Source of the DNA: Sinorhizobium alkalisoli | Lineage (GTDB): Bacteria; Pseudomonadota; Alphaproteobacteria; Rhizobiales; Rhizobiaceae | Length of the DNA stretch: 64,000 nt | Assembly (NCBI RefSeq): GCF_008932245.1 | Contig: NZ_CP034910.1 | Coordinates: 1,612,001 to 1,676,000 of the forward strand | Direction of reading: 5' to 3' | Part shown: positions 35,665 through 44,089 of the stretch, in pieces | How positions within the stretch are numbered: position 1 is the first letter of the stretch | Layout of the letters: the number at the start of each line of letters is the position of its first letter | Translations under genes and position numbers: made by a program | The notes under the pieces: generated by a model | Seen by the model: the letters and a program-made list of their open reading frames with translations, nothing else | Databases searched by the model: none | What the model was told of the DNA's origin: nothing

Positions 35665-36087
35665 GCACATCCCCTTCGAGTCTGACCTTTTCCGGCTCCC
35701 GGCGTCGTCGCCGGCTTTGTCAAGAACGCTACCGGGCGGTGGGCTTGCGTCTCCTTGAATCGACCTCGGGAGTTGATTCAGGCTGCTATAGAGAGCGTTG
35801 CGGGCCTGATAAGGCGCAACGCTGAACAGTAAAAAACGGTCGGGGCAAATGTATGGTCGAATCAGGCCAAATTTTGGCTCCCGGTGCAAAGACTTGTCCT
35901 GGCCGAGCAAGAGAAATCGCCGGCGTTGTTCTCGGAACAACGAGTAAACGCAACAGTTGCATTTATCGCCACTTCAGATTTATACATTTCTAGTTGTATT
36001 AATTTTGGCAATGCGCGATATGACTGCGCCAGGAGTCACCATGCCGCAGGAAATCGGCGCTCAATTCTTGGGCTTAGGGCCAGGACC
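35665..36087. other. intergenic region upstream of glycan operon
   Basis: 423 bases containing the promoter of the acyltransferase operon and the 3' flank of the regulator gene. The part 35940-36010 is A/T-rich. No gene was found. Confidence 0.45.
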
Positions 36088-36915
36088 CTAGAAGGTTGGC
36101 GGCGTATTGATCCAGAGCAGGACGGTTTCACCATCGTGCCGGTTCGACCATGCATGGCGGCGACGGCTCGCGAAATAGAGCGAGTCGCCCGGGTTCAGAT
36201 CGTAGAATTGGTCCCCCTCCAACACGAACTCGACACGGCCGGAGAGAACGTAGACGAATTCCTCGCCCTCATGCCCATAGGCGCCCTCGCTCGATGCACC
36301 GGGTGCCAGCACGAAGCGATGACAGTCCATTTGGTTCTGCCCCTCGGCGAGGACCTGGATCGTCACACCGGGGGTGGTCCGCGGCCACGTGCGCCACTCT
36401 CCGGCCCTGACGAGCGTCCTGTCGCGCAGTTCATCTTCACCGGCGAGGCTCGAGATTGTGGTCCCGAAATATTCTGCCAGGTTGTGCAGCACCGCGATCG
36501 ACACGCCTTGCGACGTTCGCTCGAGTGTCGACAGCACGGACGCTGCGATTCCTATATCGCCTGCCACCTCTTCGAGCGTTTTTCCCGCCGCGTGCCTGAG
36601 GCTGCGCAATTTGCGGCCGACTTGCAAATCGACATTTCTCTCCTGGGCACCTGCTGAAACGGCCACCTCTTCGCCGGGAGCCTCCGCCTCCAGTGCCTCG
36701 CGGATCGCCGCCGGGTTCAGACCGCGCTCGGAGCGAAACCAGGAAATGCGTTTCAAGCGCTGAAGGTCGGCCTCCGTATATTGACGATGGCCTGTCGGCG
36801 ACCGCTCCGGCACGACGAGGCCTTGCGTTTCCCAGAGCCTCAGCGTCGACGCCGAAACGCCGGCGAGCCTTGCCGCCTCGGCAACTTTGTAGCGGATGTC
36901 GTTGTCTCCGTTCAT
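36088..36915 (-). CDS. hybrid MerR-XRE-cupin transcriptional regulator
   Basis: A 275-residue regulator with an unusual build. Residues 8-75 form a MerR-type winged helix (YKVAEAARLAGVSASTLRLWE, then RQYTEADLQRLKRI). Residues 95-155 form an XRE/HTH_3 domain (VGRKLRSLRHAAGKTLEEVAG, SVLSTLERTSQGVSI). Residues 185-270 form a cupin sensor (GHEGEEFVYVLSG, YDLNPGDSLYF, HAWSN). XRE-cupin proteins such as PuuR commonly control putrescine and GABA catabolism, and this gene is divergent from gabT with a 188-base gap, so it probably senses GABA or a related metabolite. The start has GAGGGAAAG upstream. Confidence 0.88.
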   Translation of the reverse strand: MNGDNDIRYKVAEAARLAGVSASTLRLWETQGLVVPERSPTGHRQYTEADLQRLKRISWFRSERGLNPAAIREALEAEAPGEEVAVSAGAQERNVDLQVGRKLRSLRHAAGKTLEEVAGDIGIAASVLSTLERTSQGVSIAVLHNLAEYFGTTISSLAGEDELRDRTLVRAGEWRTWPRTTPGVTIQVLAEGQNQMDCHRFVLAPGASSEGAYGHEGEEFVYVLSGRVEFVLEGDQFYDLNPGDSLYFASRRRHAWSNRHDGETVLLWINTPPTF

Positions 36916-37103
36916 CTTTCCCTCGTGTCGCGTCGCCAGCGGCAATCCCACAGTTGACCCGGGGGCTGCCAAAGCGCCCATCAGGCGCCGTGTTCTCTTT
37001 ATCAGCAAATTTGATTTGCATTCCCTTTCAAAAGATGTACCACTTCCCGACCGAAGTTGCAGAAAAAATGCAATTTATCTCACAAAGCCAAGGGACGACT
37101 GCA
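36916..37103. promoter_or_regulatory. divergent promoter region, regulator / gabT
   Basis: 188 bases shared by the two divergent genes. It holds an imperfect inverted pair GATTTGCATT (around 37014) and AATGCAATTT (around 37067), a possible operator for the hybrid regulator. AGGGA precedes gabT. Confidence 0.4.
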
Positions 37104-38372
37104 ATGACCAGCCTGACAGACCGCAAGAATGCCGCCATATCCCGTGGCGTGGGAATGACCACGCAGATCTATGCCGATCGCGCGGAAAATGCCGAGATCT
37201 GGGATAAGGAAGGCAATCGTTACATCGATTTCGCCGCCGGCATCGCCGTCGTCAATACGGGCCACCGTCACCCGAAGATCATCGCCGCCGTCAAGGCGCA
37301 GCTCGATCGCTTCACCCACACCTGTCATCAGGTCGTGCCCTATGAAAACTACGTGCATCTCGCCGAACGGCTGAACGCGCTGGCCCCCGGTGACTTCGAA
37401 AAGAAGACGATCTTCGTCACCACCGGCGCCGAGGCGGTGGAAAATGCCATCAAGATCGCCCGCGCCGCGACCGGACGCCAGGCGATCATCGCCTTTGGCG
37501 GCGGCTTTCACGGCCGCACCTTCATGGGCATGGCGCTCACCGGCAAGGTCGTTCCCTATAAGGTCGGCTTCGGTGCGATGCCCGCCGACGTCTTCCACGC
37601 CCCCTTCCCGATCGAACTGCACGGCGTCGGCGTCGAGCAATCGCTCGCGGCGCTGAAAAAGCTCTTCGCCGCCGATGTCGATCCGGGCCGCGTTGCCGCG
37701 ATCATCATCGAGCCGGTCCAGGGCGAAGGGGGGTTCTATCCGGCGCCGACGGCCTTCATGAAGGCGCTTCGCGAAATCTGCGACCAGCATGGTATTCTCC
37801 TGATTGCCGATGAAGTCCAGACCGGCTTTGCCCGCACAGGCAAGCTCTTCGCAATGGAGCATCACGACGTCGCGCCGGACCTCATGACCATGGCGAAAAG
37901 CCTGGCCGGCGGCTTTCCGCTTGCCGCCGTCACCGGCCGCGCCGAGATCATGGACGCGCCGGGCCCCGGCGGGCTCGGCGGAACCTATGGCGGCAGCCCG
38001 ATCGGCATCGCCGCAGCCCATGCGGTCCTCGACGTGATCGAGGAGGAAGATCTGTGCGACCGGGCCAACCAGCTCGGCAACCGGCTGAAGCAGCGGCTTG
38101 CCGCGATCCGGGAAAAAGTCCCGGAAATCGTCGATATCCGCGGCCCGGGCTTCATGAACGCGGTCGAATTCAACGACACGAATACCAATCAGCCGAGCGC
38201 AGACTTCGCCAACAAGGTTCGGCTCAATGCCCTTGCGAAGGGTCTGATCCTGCTCACCTGCGGCGTCCACGGCAATGTCATTCGTTTCCTGGCGCCGATC
38301 ACGATCCAGGATGAGGTCTTCGCCGAGGCTCTGGATATTCTCGAAGCTTCGATCCTCGAAGCGCGCAGTTGA
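37104..38372 (+). CDS. gabT: 4-aminobutyrate aminotransferase
   Basis: A 422-residue class III PLP aminotransferase converting GABA and 2-oxoglutarate to succinate semialdehyde and glutamate. Diagnostic stretches are VTTGAEAVENAIKIAR (cofactor phosphate), FGGGFHGRTFMGMALTGK, IIIEPVQGEGGF, LIADEVQTGFARTGK (Asp contacting the pyridine nitrogen) and the Schiff-base lysine near residue 265 in MTMAKSLAGGFP. Length is typical (about 425). The ATG at 37104 has AGGGA upstream. gabD follows after 181 bases in the same direction, completing the GABA shunt. Confidence 0.96.
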   Translation: MTSLTDRKNAAISRGVGMTTQIYADRAENAEIWDKEGNRYIDFAAGIAVVNTGHRHPKIIAAVKAQLDRFTHTCHQVVPYENYVHLAERLNALAPGDFEKKTIFVTTGAEAVENAIKIARAATGRQAIIAFGGGFHGRTFMGMALTGKVVPYKVGFGAMPADVFHAPFPIELHGVGVEQSLAALKKLFAADVDPGRVAAIIIEPVQGEGGFYPAPTAFMKALREICDQHGILLIADEVQTGFARTGKLFAMEHHDVAPDLMTMAKSLAGGFPLAAVTGRAEIMDAPGPGGLGGTYGGSPIGIAAAHAVLDVIEEEDLCDRANQLGNRLKQRLAAIREKVPEIVDIRGPGFMNAVEFNDTNTNQPSADFANKVRLNALAKGLILLTCGVHGNVIRFLAPITIQDEVFAEALDILEASILEARS

Positions 38373-38379
38373 CCTGACG

Positions 38380-38407
38380 CCGGGCGACCGCTATCGCGGT
38401 CGTCCGG
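38380..38407 (+). terminator. hairpin after gabT
   Basis: A 12-pair stem (CCGGGCGACCGC / GCGGTCGTCCGG, one G-U) with a 4-base loop and no T-run. It is followed by a RIME-like fragment (around 38447-38485). It may attenuate or stabilise transcripts between gabT and gabD. Confidence 0.5.
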
Positions 38408-38553
38408 CTGGCAAAGCGGCGGCCACTTGCGCTTTCCTTACGGCGCCGCGCGTCTGAAAAGTACGCGGCGCTTTAAGGCGTGGGCCATCGGCTTGCCCGG
38501 AAGCAGAACAACAGCGCGCTTGTGGCGGCGGCAGGCACGCGGGAGGATACGTC

Positions 38554-40029
38554 ATGGCCCTGACACCTGCACTTACCAAACACCTCCACGCGTCAGACCT
38601 GTTCGCTAGGCTCGACCATCTAGCCTGCCCTTTGGAGCCGTGGACTGGCCCGACCTTCGATGTCCTCAACCCATCGACGGGCGAATTGCTTGCCACTTTG
38701 CCGGACATGAGCACCGACGAGGCGCGCGCCGCAATCGACGCGGCCCAGTCGGCGCAGGCGCTCTGGGCGTCCAAGCCAGCCAAGGACAGGAGTGCCCTCC
38801 TGCGGCGCTGGCACGATCTGATCGTCGAGCACGCCGATGATCTCGCGTCGATCCTCACCGCCGAAATGGGCAAGCCGCTCGCCGAGGCGAAGGGCGAGGT
38901 CCTGCATGCCGCCTCCTATGTCGAATGGTATGCGGAGGAAGCCAAGCGCGTCTATGGCGAAACCTTTCCCGCGCCCGCCAACGACCGCCGCATGCTTGTC
39001 ATCAAGCAGCCGGTCGGCGTCGTCGGCACCATTACGCCCTGGAACTTCCCGGCCTCGATGGTCGCCCGGAAGATCTCGCCAGCGCTCGCCGCCGGCTGCG
39101 CCATTGTCCTGAAGCCGGCGGAACAGACGCCGCTCGTCGCCGGTGCGATGTTCCTGCTCGCCGAGAAGGCGGGCTTCCCCGAAGGCGTCCTCAACCTCGT
39201 CTATGCCGCCGAGGGTGCGCCGATCGGCCGCGAGCTCTGCAGCAATCCGAAGGTCCGAAAGATCAGCTTCACCGGCTCGACCGAGGTCGGACGGCTGCTG
39301 ATGCGGCAGTGTTCCGACCAGATCAAGAAGGTCAGCCTCGAACTCGGAGGCAATGCTCCGTTCATCGTCTTCGACGATGCGGATATCGACGCGGCGGTCG
39401 ATGGCGCCATCCAGGCGAAGTTCCGCAATGCCGGCCAGACCTGCGTCTCGGCGAACCGCATCTATGTGCAGGCGGCGGTACATGACGCCTTCGCCGAGAA
39501 ATTCGTCGCACAGGTGCGCGAGCTGACCGTCGGCGACGGTTTTTCCGCCGGCGTCACGATCGGCCCGATGATCGACAGCCACGCGATCGAGAAGATCGAG
39601 GCGCATGTCGCCGATGCGCTCGCCAAGGGCGCCGAACTGCGCTGCGGCGGCAAACGGATCGGCACGACGGGAACTTTCTTCAAGCCGACGGTGCTGACCG
39701 GCATTTCGCACGACATGCGCGTGGCGGAGGAAGAGACCTTCGGTCCGATCGCCCCGATCATCCGCTTCGAAAGTGCCGAGCAGGTGGTGGCCGAGGCGAA
39801 CGATACGATCTATGGCCTCGCCGCCTATTTCTACGCGGAGAACCTGAAGCGCGTCTGGCATGTGGCCGAGGCGCTGGAATACGGCATGGTCGGCATCAAT
39901 ACCGGTCGCATGTCCTCCGAGGCCGCCCCCTTCGGCGGCATCAAGCAGTCCGGCATCGGCCGCGAAGGCTCACGCCATGGGCTCGAGGATTATCTCGAGA
40001 TGAAGTATCTCTGCATGGGCAATATCTGA
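38554..40029 (+). CDS. gabD: succinate-semialdehyde dehydrogenase (NAD(P)+)
   Basis: A 491-residue aldehyde dehydrogenase that oxidises succinate semialdehyde to succinate. Catalytic features are the Asn of ITPWNFP (near residue 160), the Rossmann-type FTGSTEVGR, the Glu of LELGGNAP (near 263) and Cys297 in GQTCVSANR. The KPAEQTPL motif contacts the cofactor. GGGAGG lies upstream of the ATG. It completes the GABA shunt with gabT, and both are probably controlled by the hybrid regulator. Length equals E. coli GabD (about 482) plus a short N-terminal extension. Confidence 0.96.
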   Translation: MALTPALTKHLHASDLFARLDHLACPLEPWTGPTFDVLNPSTGELLATLPDMSTDEARAAIDAAQSAQALWASKPAKDRSALLRRWHDLIVEHADDLASILTAEMGKPLAEAKGEVLHAASYVEWYAEEAKRVYGETFPAPANDRRMLVIKQPVGVVGTITPWNFPASMVARKISPALAAGCAIVLKPAEQTPLVAGAMFLLAEKAGFPEGVLNLVYAAEGAPIGRELCSNPKVRKISFTGSTEVGRLLMRQCSDQIKKVSLELGGNAPFIVFDDADIDAAVDGAIQAKFRNAGQTCVSANRIYVQAAVHDAFAEKFVAQVRELTVGDGFSAGVTIGPMIDSHAIEKIEAHVADALAKGAELRCGGKRIGTTGTFFKPTVLTGISHDMRVAEEETFGPIAPIIRFESAEQVVAEANDTIYGLAAYFYAENLKRVWHVAEALEYGMVGINTGRMSSEAAPFGGIKQSGIGREGSRHGLEDYLEMKYLCMGNI

Positions 40030-40053
40030 GCCGGCGATCCTCTCGCACGCCCC

Positions 40054-40082
40054 CTTGAAATTCTTGCTGCGGCTTGCCAATT
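40054..40082 (+). promoter_or_regulatory. RpoH (sigma32) heat-shock promoter of htpG
   Basis: CTTGAA (40054-40059, within CCCCTTGAA), a 17-base spacer, then CCAATT (40077-40082). The S. meliloti RpoH consensus is CNCTTGAA-N17-CCANAT, so only one base differs. It lies 85 bases before the htpG start. Confidence 0.75.
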
Positions 40083-40166
40083 GGGGCCGCAAACGATGGA
40101 GCGGGATCAGCCAGCTGAATGCCGCCCTCGCAACTTCAAACGCAATTTCCGGAGGTCCGCAACGCG

Positions 40167-42053
40167 ATGAGTGAAGTCGAAATGTCCGTAGAGAAGCACG
40201 TCTTCGAAGCCGACGTGGCGAAACTGCTGCACCTGATGGTGCACTCCGTCTACTCCGACAAGAATGTCTTTCTCCGCGAACTGATTTCGAACGCGGCGGA
40301 CGCCTGCGAGAAGCTGCGCTACGAAGCGATCGTCGCACCCGACCTCCTCGGCAGCGATCCGGCTCCGCGCATCGCATTGACCCTTGACGAGGAGAACGCC
40401 CGCCTGATCGTCGAGGACAACGGCATCGGAATGAGCCGCGACGAACTCGTCGAGTCCCTCGGCACCATCGCCCGCTCCGGCACGCGCGCCTTCATGGAGC
40501 GCATCGAAGCCGCCCAGAGCAGGGATGGCGCCCAGCTGATCGGCCAATTCGGCGTCGGCTTTTATTCCGCCTTCATGGTCGCCGACAATGTCGACGTCGT
40601 CTCCCGCCGCGCCGGCTCGGACAAAGCCTGGCACTGGGCATCGGACGGCAAGGGCAGCTACACGGTTTCCGCCGTCGACCTCGCAGATGCGCCGGCCCGC
40701 GGCACGCGGATCACCCTGCACCTGAAGGATGACGCCAAGACCTATACCTCGCGTTGGACGGTGGAGCGCATCGTCAAGGATCAATCGGGTCACGTGCCGG
40801 TGCCGATCTCGATCATGGAGAAGCCCGGTGCGGAGCCGGCGCAGGTCGCCGACGGCACGGCGCTCTGGACGAAGCAGAAGAGCGAGATTTCCAAGGAAGA
40901 CTATACGGACTTCTACCGGGGCGTCGCCGGGCAGTATGACGAGCCGGCGCTGACCGTGCACTTCCGCGCCGAGGGCCGCCACGAATATACAGCGCTTGCC
41001 TTCGTGCCGGGCTCGAAGCCCTTCGATCTCTTCGACCCGGACCGCAAGGGCCGCATGAAGCTTTACGTCAAGCGCGTGTTCATCACCGACGAGGCGGATC
41101 TGCTGCCGCGCTACCTGCGCTTCGTGCGAGGACTGGTCGACACGGCCGATCTGCCGCTCAATGTCTCGCGTGAAATGATCCAGGAAAGCCCGCTGCTCGC
41201 CAATATCCGCAAGGGCCTGACGAACCGGGTGCTGACGAGCATCGAAAAGCTCATCGACAGCGATCCGGACGCCTTCGCCAAGCTGTGGGAAAACTTCGGC
41301 AGCGTCATCAAGGAAGGCATCTACGAGGATTTCGAGCGACGAGCCCAACTGCTGGCGCTTTCCCGCTTCCTGACGACCGCTGCCGAGGACAAGCCGCGCG
41401 CCTTGAGCGACTATGTCAAGGACATGAAGGACGGCCAGGCGGCAATCTATTACCTGACCGGGGAAAACCTCGCGCAACTGAAGGCATCGCCTCAGCTCGA
41501 AGGTTTCCGCGCCCGCGGCATCGAGGTGCTGCTCCTGACCGATCCGGTCGACAGCTTCTGGGTGACGACGGCGCCCGACTTCGACGGCAGACCCTTCAAG
41601 TCGATCACGCAGGGCGCGGCCGACCTCGCAGCCGTGGCCAAGGAGAACACAACCGCCGCCTCGCCTGCGGCGAGCCCGTCGGTCACCGATTTCGTGGCTT
41701 TCGCCAAGGCGACGCTCGGCGAGGCTGTCTCGGATGTCAGGATCTCCGACCGCCTGACGGAGAGCGCCGTCTGCCTCGTGGCGCCGGAACATGGACCGGA
41801 CCGCCAGTTGCAGAAGATGCTGCAGGGCGCCGGTCGCATCGACGATACGGCAAAGCCCATTCTCGAAATCAATCCCGGCCATGCCTTGATTGCCGCCCTC
41901 GCCGCCGGCCCGTCGGACGACCAGACCTTCCGTGAAGACGCTGTCAAGCTGCTCTTCGATCAGGCACGTGTACTCGACGGCGACAAACCGGAAGATCCGC
42001 GCGCCTTCGCCGAGCGGTTGTCGCGCGTGTTCGATCGGGCTTTGAAGCATTGA
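40167..42053 (+). CDS. htpG: HSP90-family molecular chaperone HtpG
   Basis: A 628-residue ATP-dependent chaperone. The N-terminal GHKL ATPase has FLRELISNAADACEKLRY (residues 31-48, with the ATP-binding Glu/Asn), VEDNGIGM (near 88) and IGQFGVGFYSAFMV (near 127). The middle domain has DLPLNVSREMIQE with the catalytic Arg, and the C-terminal dimerisation domain follows. I start at 40167 (SVEKHVFEADVAKLL follows within a few residues) because GGAGG lies 11 bases upstream; 16 extra upstream codons are unlikely. A near-consensus RpoH promoter precedes it. In S. meliloti, htpG is also on pSymB between gab and phn genes. Confidence 0.97.
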   Translation: MSEVEMSVEKHVFEADVAKLLHLMVHSVYSDKNVFLRELISNAADACEKLRYEAIVAPDLLGSDPAPRIALTLDEENARLIVEDNGIGMSRDELVESLGTIARSGTRAFMERIEAAQSRDGAQLIGQFGVGFYSAFMVADNVDVVSRRAGSDKAWHWASDGKGSYTVSAVDLADAPARGTRITLHLKDDAKTYTSRWTVERIVKDQSGHVPVPISIMEKPGAEPAQVADGTALWTKQKSEISKEDYTDFYRGVAGQYDEPALTVHFRAEGRHEYTALAFVPGSKPFDLFDPDRKGRMKLYVKRVFITDEADLLPRYLRFVRGLVDTADLPLNVSREMIQESPLLANIRKGLTNRVLTSIEKLIDSDPDAFAKLWENFGSVIKEGIYEDFERRAQLLALSRFLTTAAEDKPRALSDYVKDMKDGQAAIYYLTGENLAQLKASPQLEGFRARGIEVLLLTDPVDSFWVTTAPDFDGRPFKSITQGAADLAAVAKENTTAASPAASPSVTDFVAFAKATLGEAVSDVRISDRLTESAVCLVAPEHGPDRQLQKMLQGAGRIDDTAKPILEINPGHALIAALAAGPSDDQTFREDAVKLLFDQARVLDGDKPEDPRAFAERLSRVFDRALKH

Positions 42054-42062
42054 TGCGGAAAT

Positions 42063-42081
42063 GCGGGCGAATTCCGCCCGC
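42063..42081 (+). terminator. hairpin after htpG
   Basis: GCGGGCG and CGCCCGC arms of 7 bases with a 5-base loop, starting 10 bases after the stop. There is no T-run, so it could be a Rho-type or stabilising stem. Confidence 0.45.
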
Positions 42082-42114
42082 ACTCAACGATTCATCTCTG
42101 CCTGGCTATCGCTC

Positions 42115-42212
42115 TACAGCGCCGCGCGTCCTCTCGGACGCGCAAAGGTCGCTGTAACTCTTTGAATCTGGCATCGAGCTTTCCGAAAATCGAGTACGAT
42201 TTTCGGGCCGAT
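42115..42212 (+). repeat. RIME element (Rhizobium intergenic mosaic element), left copy
   Basis: 98 bases with two palindromic parts. It is matched along its whole length by the reverse complement of 45592-45700, apart from an 11-base longer first loop and a few substitutions. It lies between htpG and the convergent glycosidase gene. Confidence 0.85.
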
Positions 42213-42215
42213 CCG

Positions 42216-43655
42216 CTAGCCGGGCGGCTCTGCTGTCCCGGTATCGGAGCCGAGGTGGGACGCGTATTTGAGCTGGAACTCGCTCGAGAGTATCATGCCC
42301 AAGGCCACGCTTTCCCGGGTTATCGTGCCTCCGCTTAGCGTCTTGGCGTAGCTGTCGAGGCCGTCTGGGTCGGCCGCGCGGCCCAGAATCAGGAGATATA
42401 GGAAGCTGACGTAGGATCGGTCGGTCAGACCGAAGGTTGCATATCGCCCGTTGAACTCGTCGGATTTCATCAAGGCGATGGTCATGGCCGCGACAGTTGT
42501 TTCGCTCTTCTCCAATGCGTCCACCCAGCGCTCCATCTCTTCCGGGTCGCCCTGCCGCCCAAGCACAAGGCAGAAGGCAAAACGCGCCTGTCGGACCGCC
42601 AGCGGATCGGACGTCCTGCTTTCCGCCATGTCACAGTCTCTGCGCGGAACCGGTATCGGGCGTTTCCCGCGGATAAGATCCCTGACCGCAATGTAGGCCG
42701 GCTTTGGTTCCCCTAGTGTCCAGCCACCATCGCCCTTCGCGACCAGGCGTACCAGGCCCATGTAGGCCTCGAAGCCGGGAGCCCAATAGGTCTCGTCCAG
42801 CAGTTCGTAAATATGCGCGGCCTCCACCTTGTACTTTCCCTCAAGCTCCCGGATGCGCATCATCGCCTGTTTCAGTCCGTCGGCTTGCTGCTGTTCGCTG
42901 CGCTGGCTTCCATAGGGATTGTTGAACTCGGTGACCCAGATCGGGTGGCCGTAACGTGCGAGTTCCTTGAAGGCCCATTCCGGGTCTTCGCCATACATAT
43001 GCCAGACGGAAATATCCCATTTGATTCCGTCCTGCCGCATCCGTTCAAAGGCGCCGAGATGTCCCCAACCGGCCGTGCCGATCGCTTTGCGGATCTGTGG
43101 ATCGACCTCCGTCATGCCGTCCGACAAACCCTTCAGTACCGCACTGACCTTCGCCCAGCGCGGCCCATAGTAGTCCAGGGGTGCCACGCCGCCGGCAGGG
43201 CCCCACTCGCAGGGATACTGGCTGCCGTCGTCGCGCTTTTCGCAAGGTTTGATGATGGCATGGTTTTCCATCTCGTTGCCGAGCTCCCAGACGCGGATGT
43301 CGTCCTTGAACTGTGAGGCGAGTGTGACGGCGAACGCGCGGGCCTTATTGTAGAGCTCGTCGGCGCTGTCCTTAGCGAGATCGACATTGCTCGGGGTGAT
43401 CACAGGAAGAATATCTATCCCGCGGGCCTTTCCTTCCTTCACAAGTCGGCCCAAGTCCCGCGCCTTCCCAACATCGGGAATGTTCACGCGGTAGGACTTC
43501 ATCCCGAGATCCCTGACAATATCGAGCTGCCGTTCAATTCCGACGCCGGGATAGGCGGTGAACGGATGACCGTTGACGCCCCAGAGAATGTCCGCGGAGG
43601 CCGGGGCGATCGTAGCCAACAGACACACTGTTCCGACTGCCAGTCGAGCGAACAT
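42216..43655 (-). CDS. secreted clan GH-A-like glycosidase with DUF4214
   Basis: A 479-residue exported protein with a signal peptide (MFARLAVGTVCLLATIAPASA, cleaved near residue 21). The TIM-barrel part (about 25-345) opens WGVNGHPFTAYPG and carries the two glutamates expected in clan GH-A: the acid/base in WELGNEMEN (near 131) and the nucleophile in IWVTEFNNP (near 245). The C-terminal 110 residues are a DUF4214 domain (FAFCLVLGRQGDPEEMERWVD ... YLLILGRAADPDGLDSY), a repeat often attached to exopolysaccharide-related enzymes. It is divergent from a polysaccharide polymerase/ligase-like gene, suggesting trimming of a surface glycan. GAGGGAG precedes the start. Confidence 0.8.
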   Translation of the reverse strand: MFARLAVGTVCLLATIAPASADILWGVNGHPFTAYPGVGIERQLDIVRDLGMKSYRVNIPDVGKARDLGRLVKEGKARGIDILPVITPSNVDLAKDSADELYNKARAFAVTLASQFKDDIRVWELGNEMENHAIIKPCEKRDDGSQYPCEWGPAGGVAPLDYYGPRWAKVSAVLKGLSDGMTEVDPQIRKAIGTAGWGHLGAFERMRQDGIKWDISVWHMYGEDPEWAFKELARYGHPIWVTEFNNPYGSQRSEQQQADGLKQAMMRIRELEGKYKVEAAHIYELLDETYWAPGFEAYMGLVRLVAKGDGGWTLGEPKPAYIAVRDLIRGKRPIPVPRRDCDMAESRTSDPLAVRQARFAFCLVLGRQGDPEEMERWVDALEKSETTVAAMTIALMKSDEFNGRYATFGLTDRSYVSFLYLLILGRAADPDGLDSYAKTLSGGTITRESVALGMILSSEFQLKYASHLGSDTGTAEPPG

Positions 43656-44089
43656 ACTCGTCTCCCTCTCGCTGCGCAGCCTGGAGCATGCCGCCTCTCA
43701 CCCGGCGCGGCAATTTGCCGGAATTGAGAATCCGACCGCTTTTGCTACCACTTTCGACCCATTGGATAGCTCGTACGGACAGTGACTGCCGGATCATTTT
43801 ATCGGCATCACTGCGGGGTTCCGCAGCGCAGCCTCTGCCATATCGCCGCCGCTCGACGACCGTAGCGGCGTTGACCAAGCGGGGCATCGTGTACGCTGCG
43901 GCACAGCTTGCCGCCCATCTGCGGCAGTTTGCCGAAATGGCCGAACGGGCCGCCCCGCTACCTCTTTCGTTGGTCATTCCTATCCAATTTTCCGCCGGAG
44001 CCCGGCACGATCACCGCCTTTGGGTACATGGTTACCATCCGGCACTGCCTATAGAGTGTTTTGCTCCGCGTATTTGGAACCATGGCCCC
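43656..44089. other. divergent intergenic region
   Basis: 434 bases between the glycosidase and the O-antigen-ligase-like gene. An open frame of the latter continues through it, but its codons (Arg- and Pro-rich, no hydrophobic pattern) do not look like protein. Both promoters should be here. Confidence 0.5.

Noticed and set aside
40107..42083. 658-codon minus-strand frame opposite htpG
   Set aside because: Antisense shadow of htpG, whose HSP90 motifs are unambiguous.
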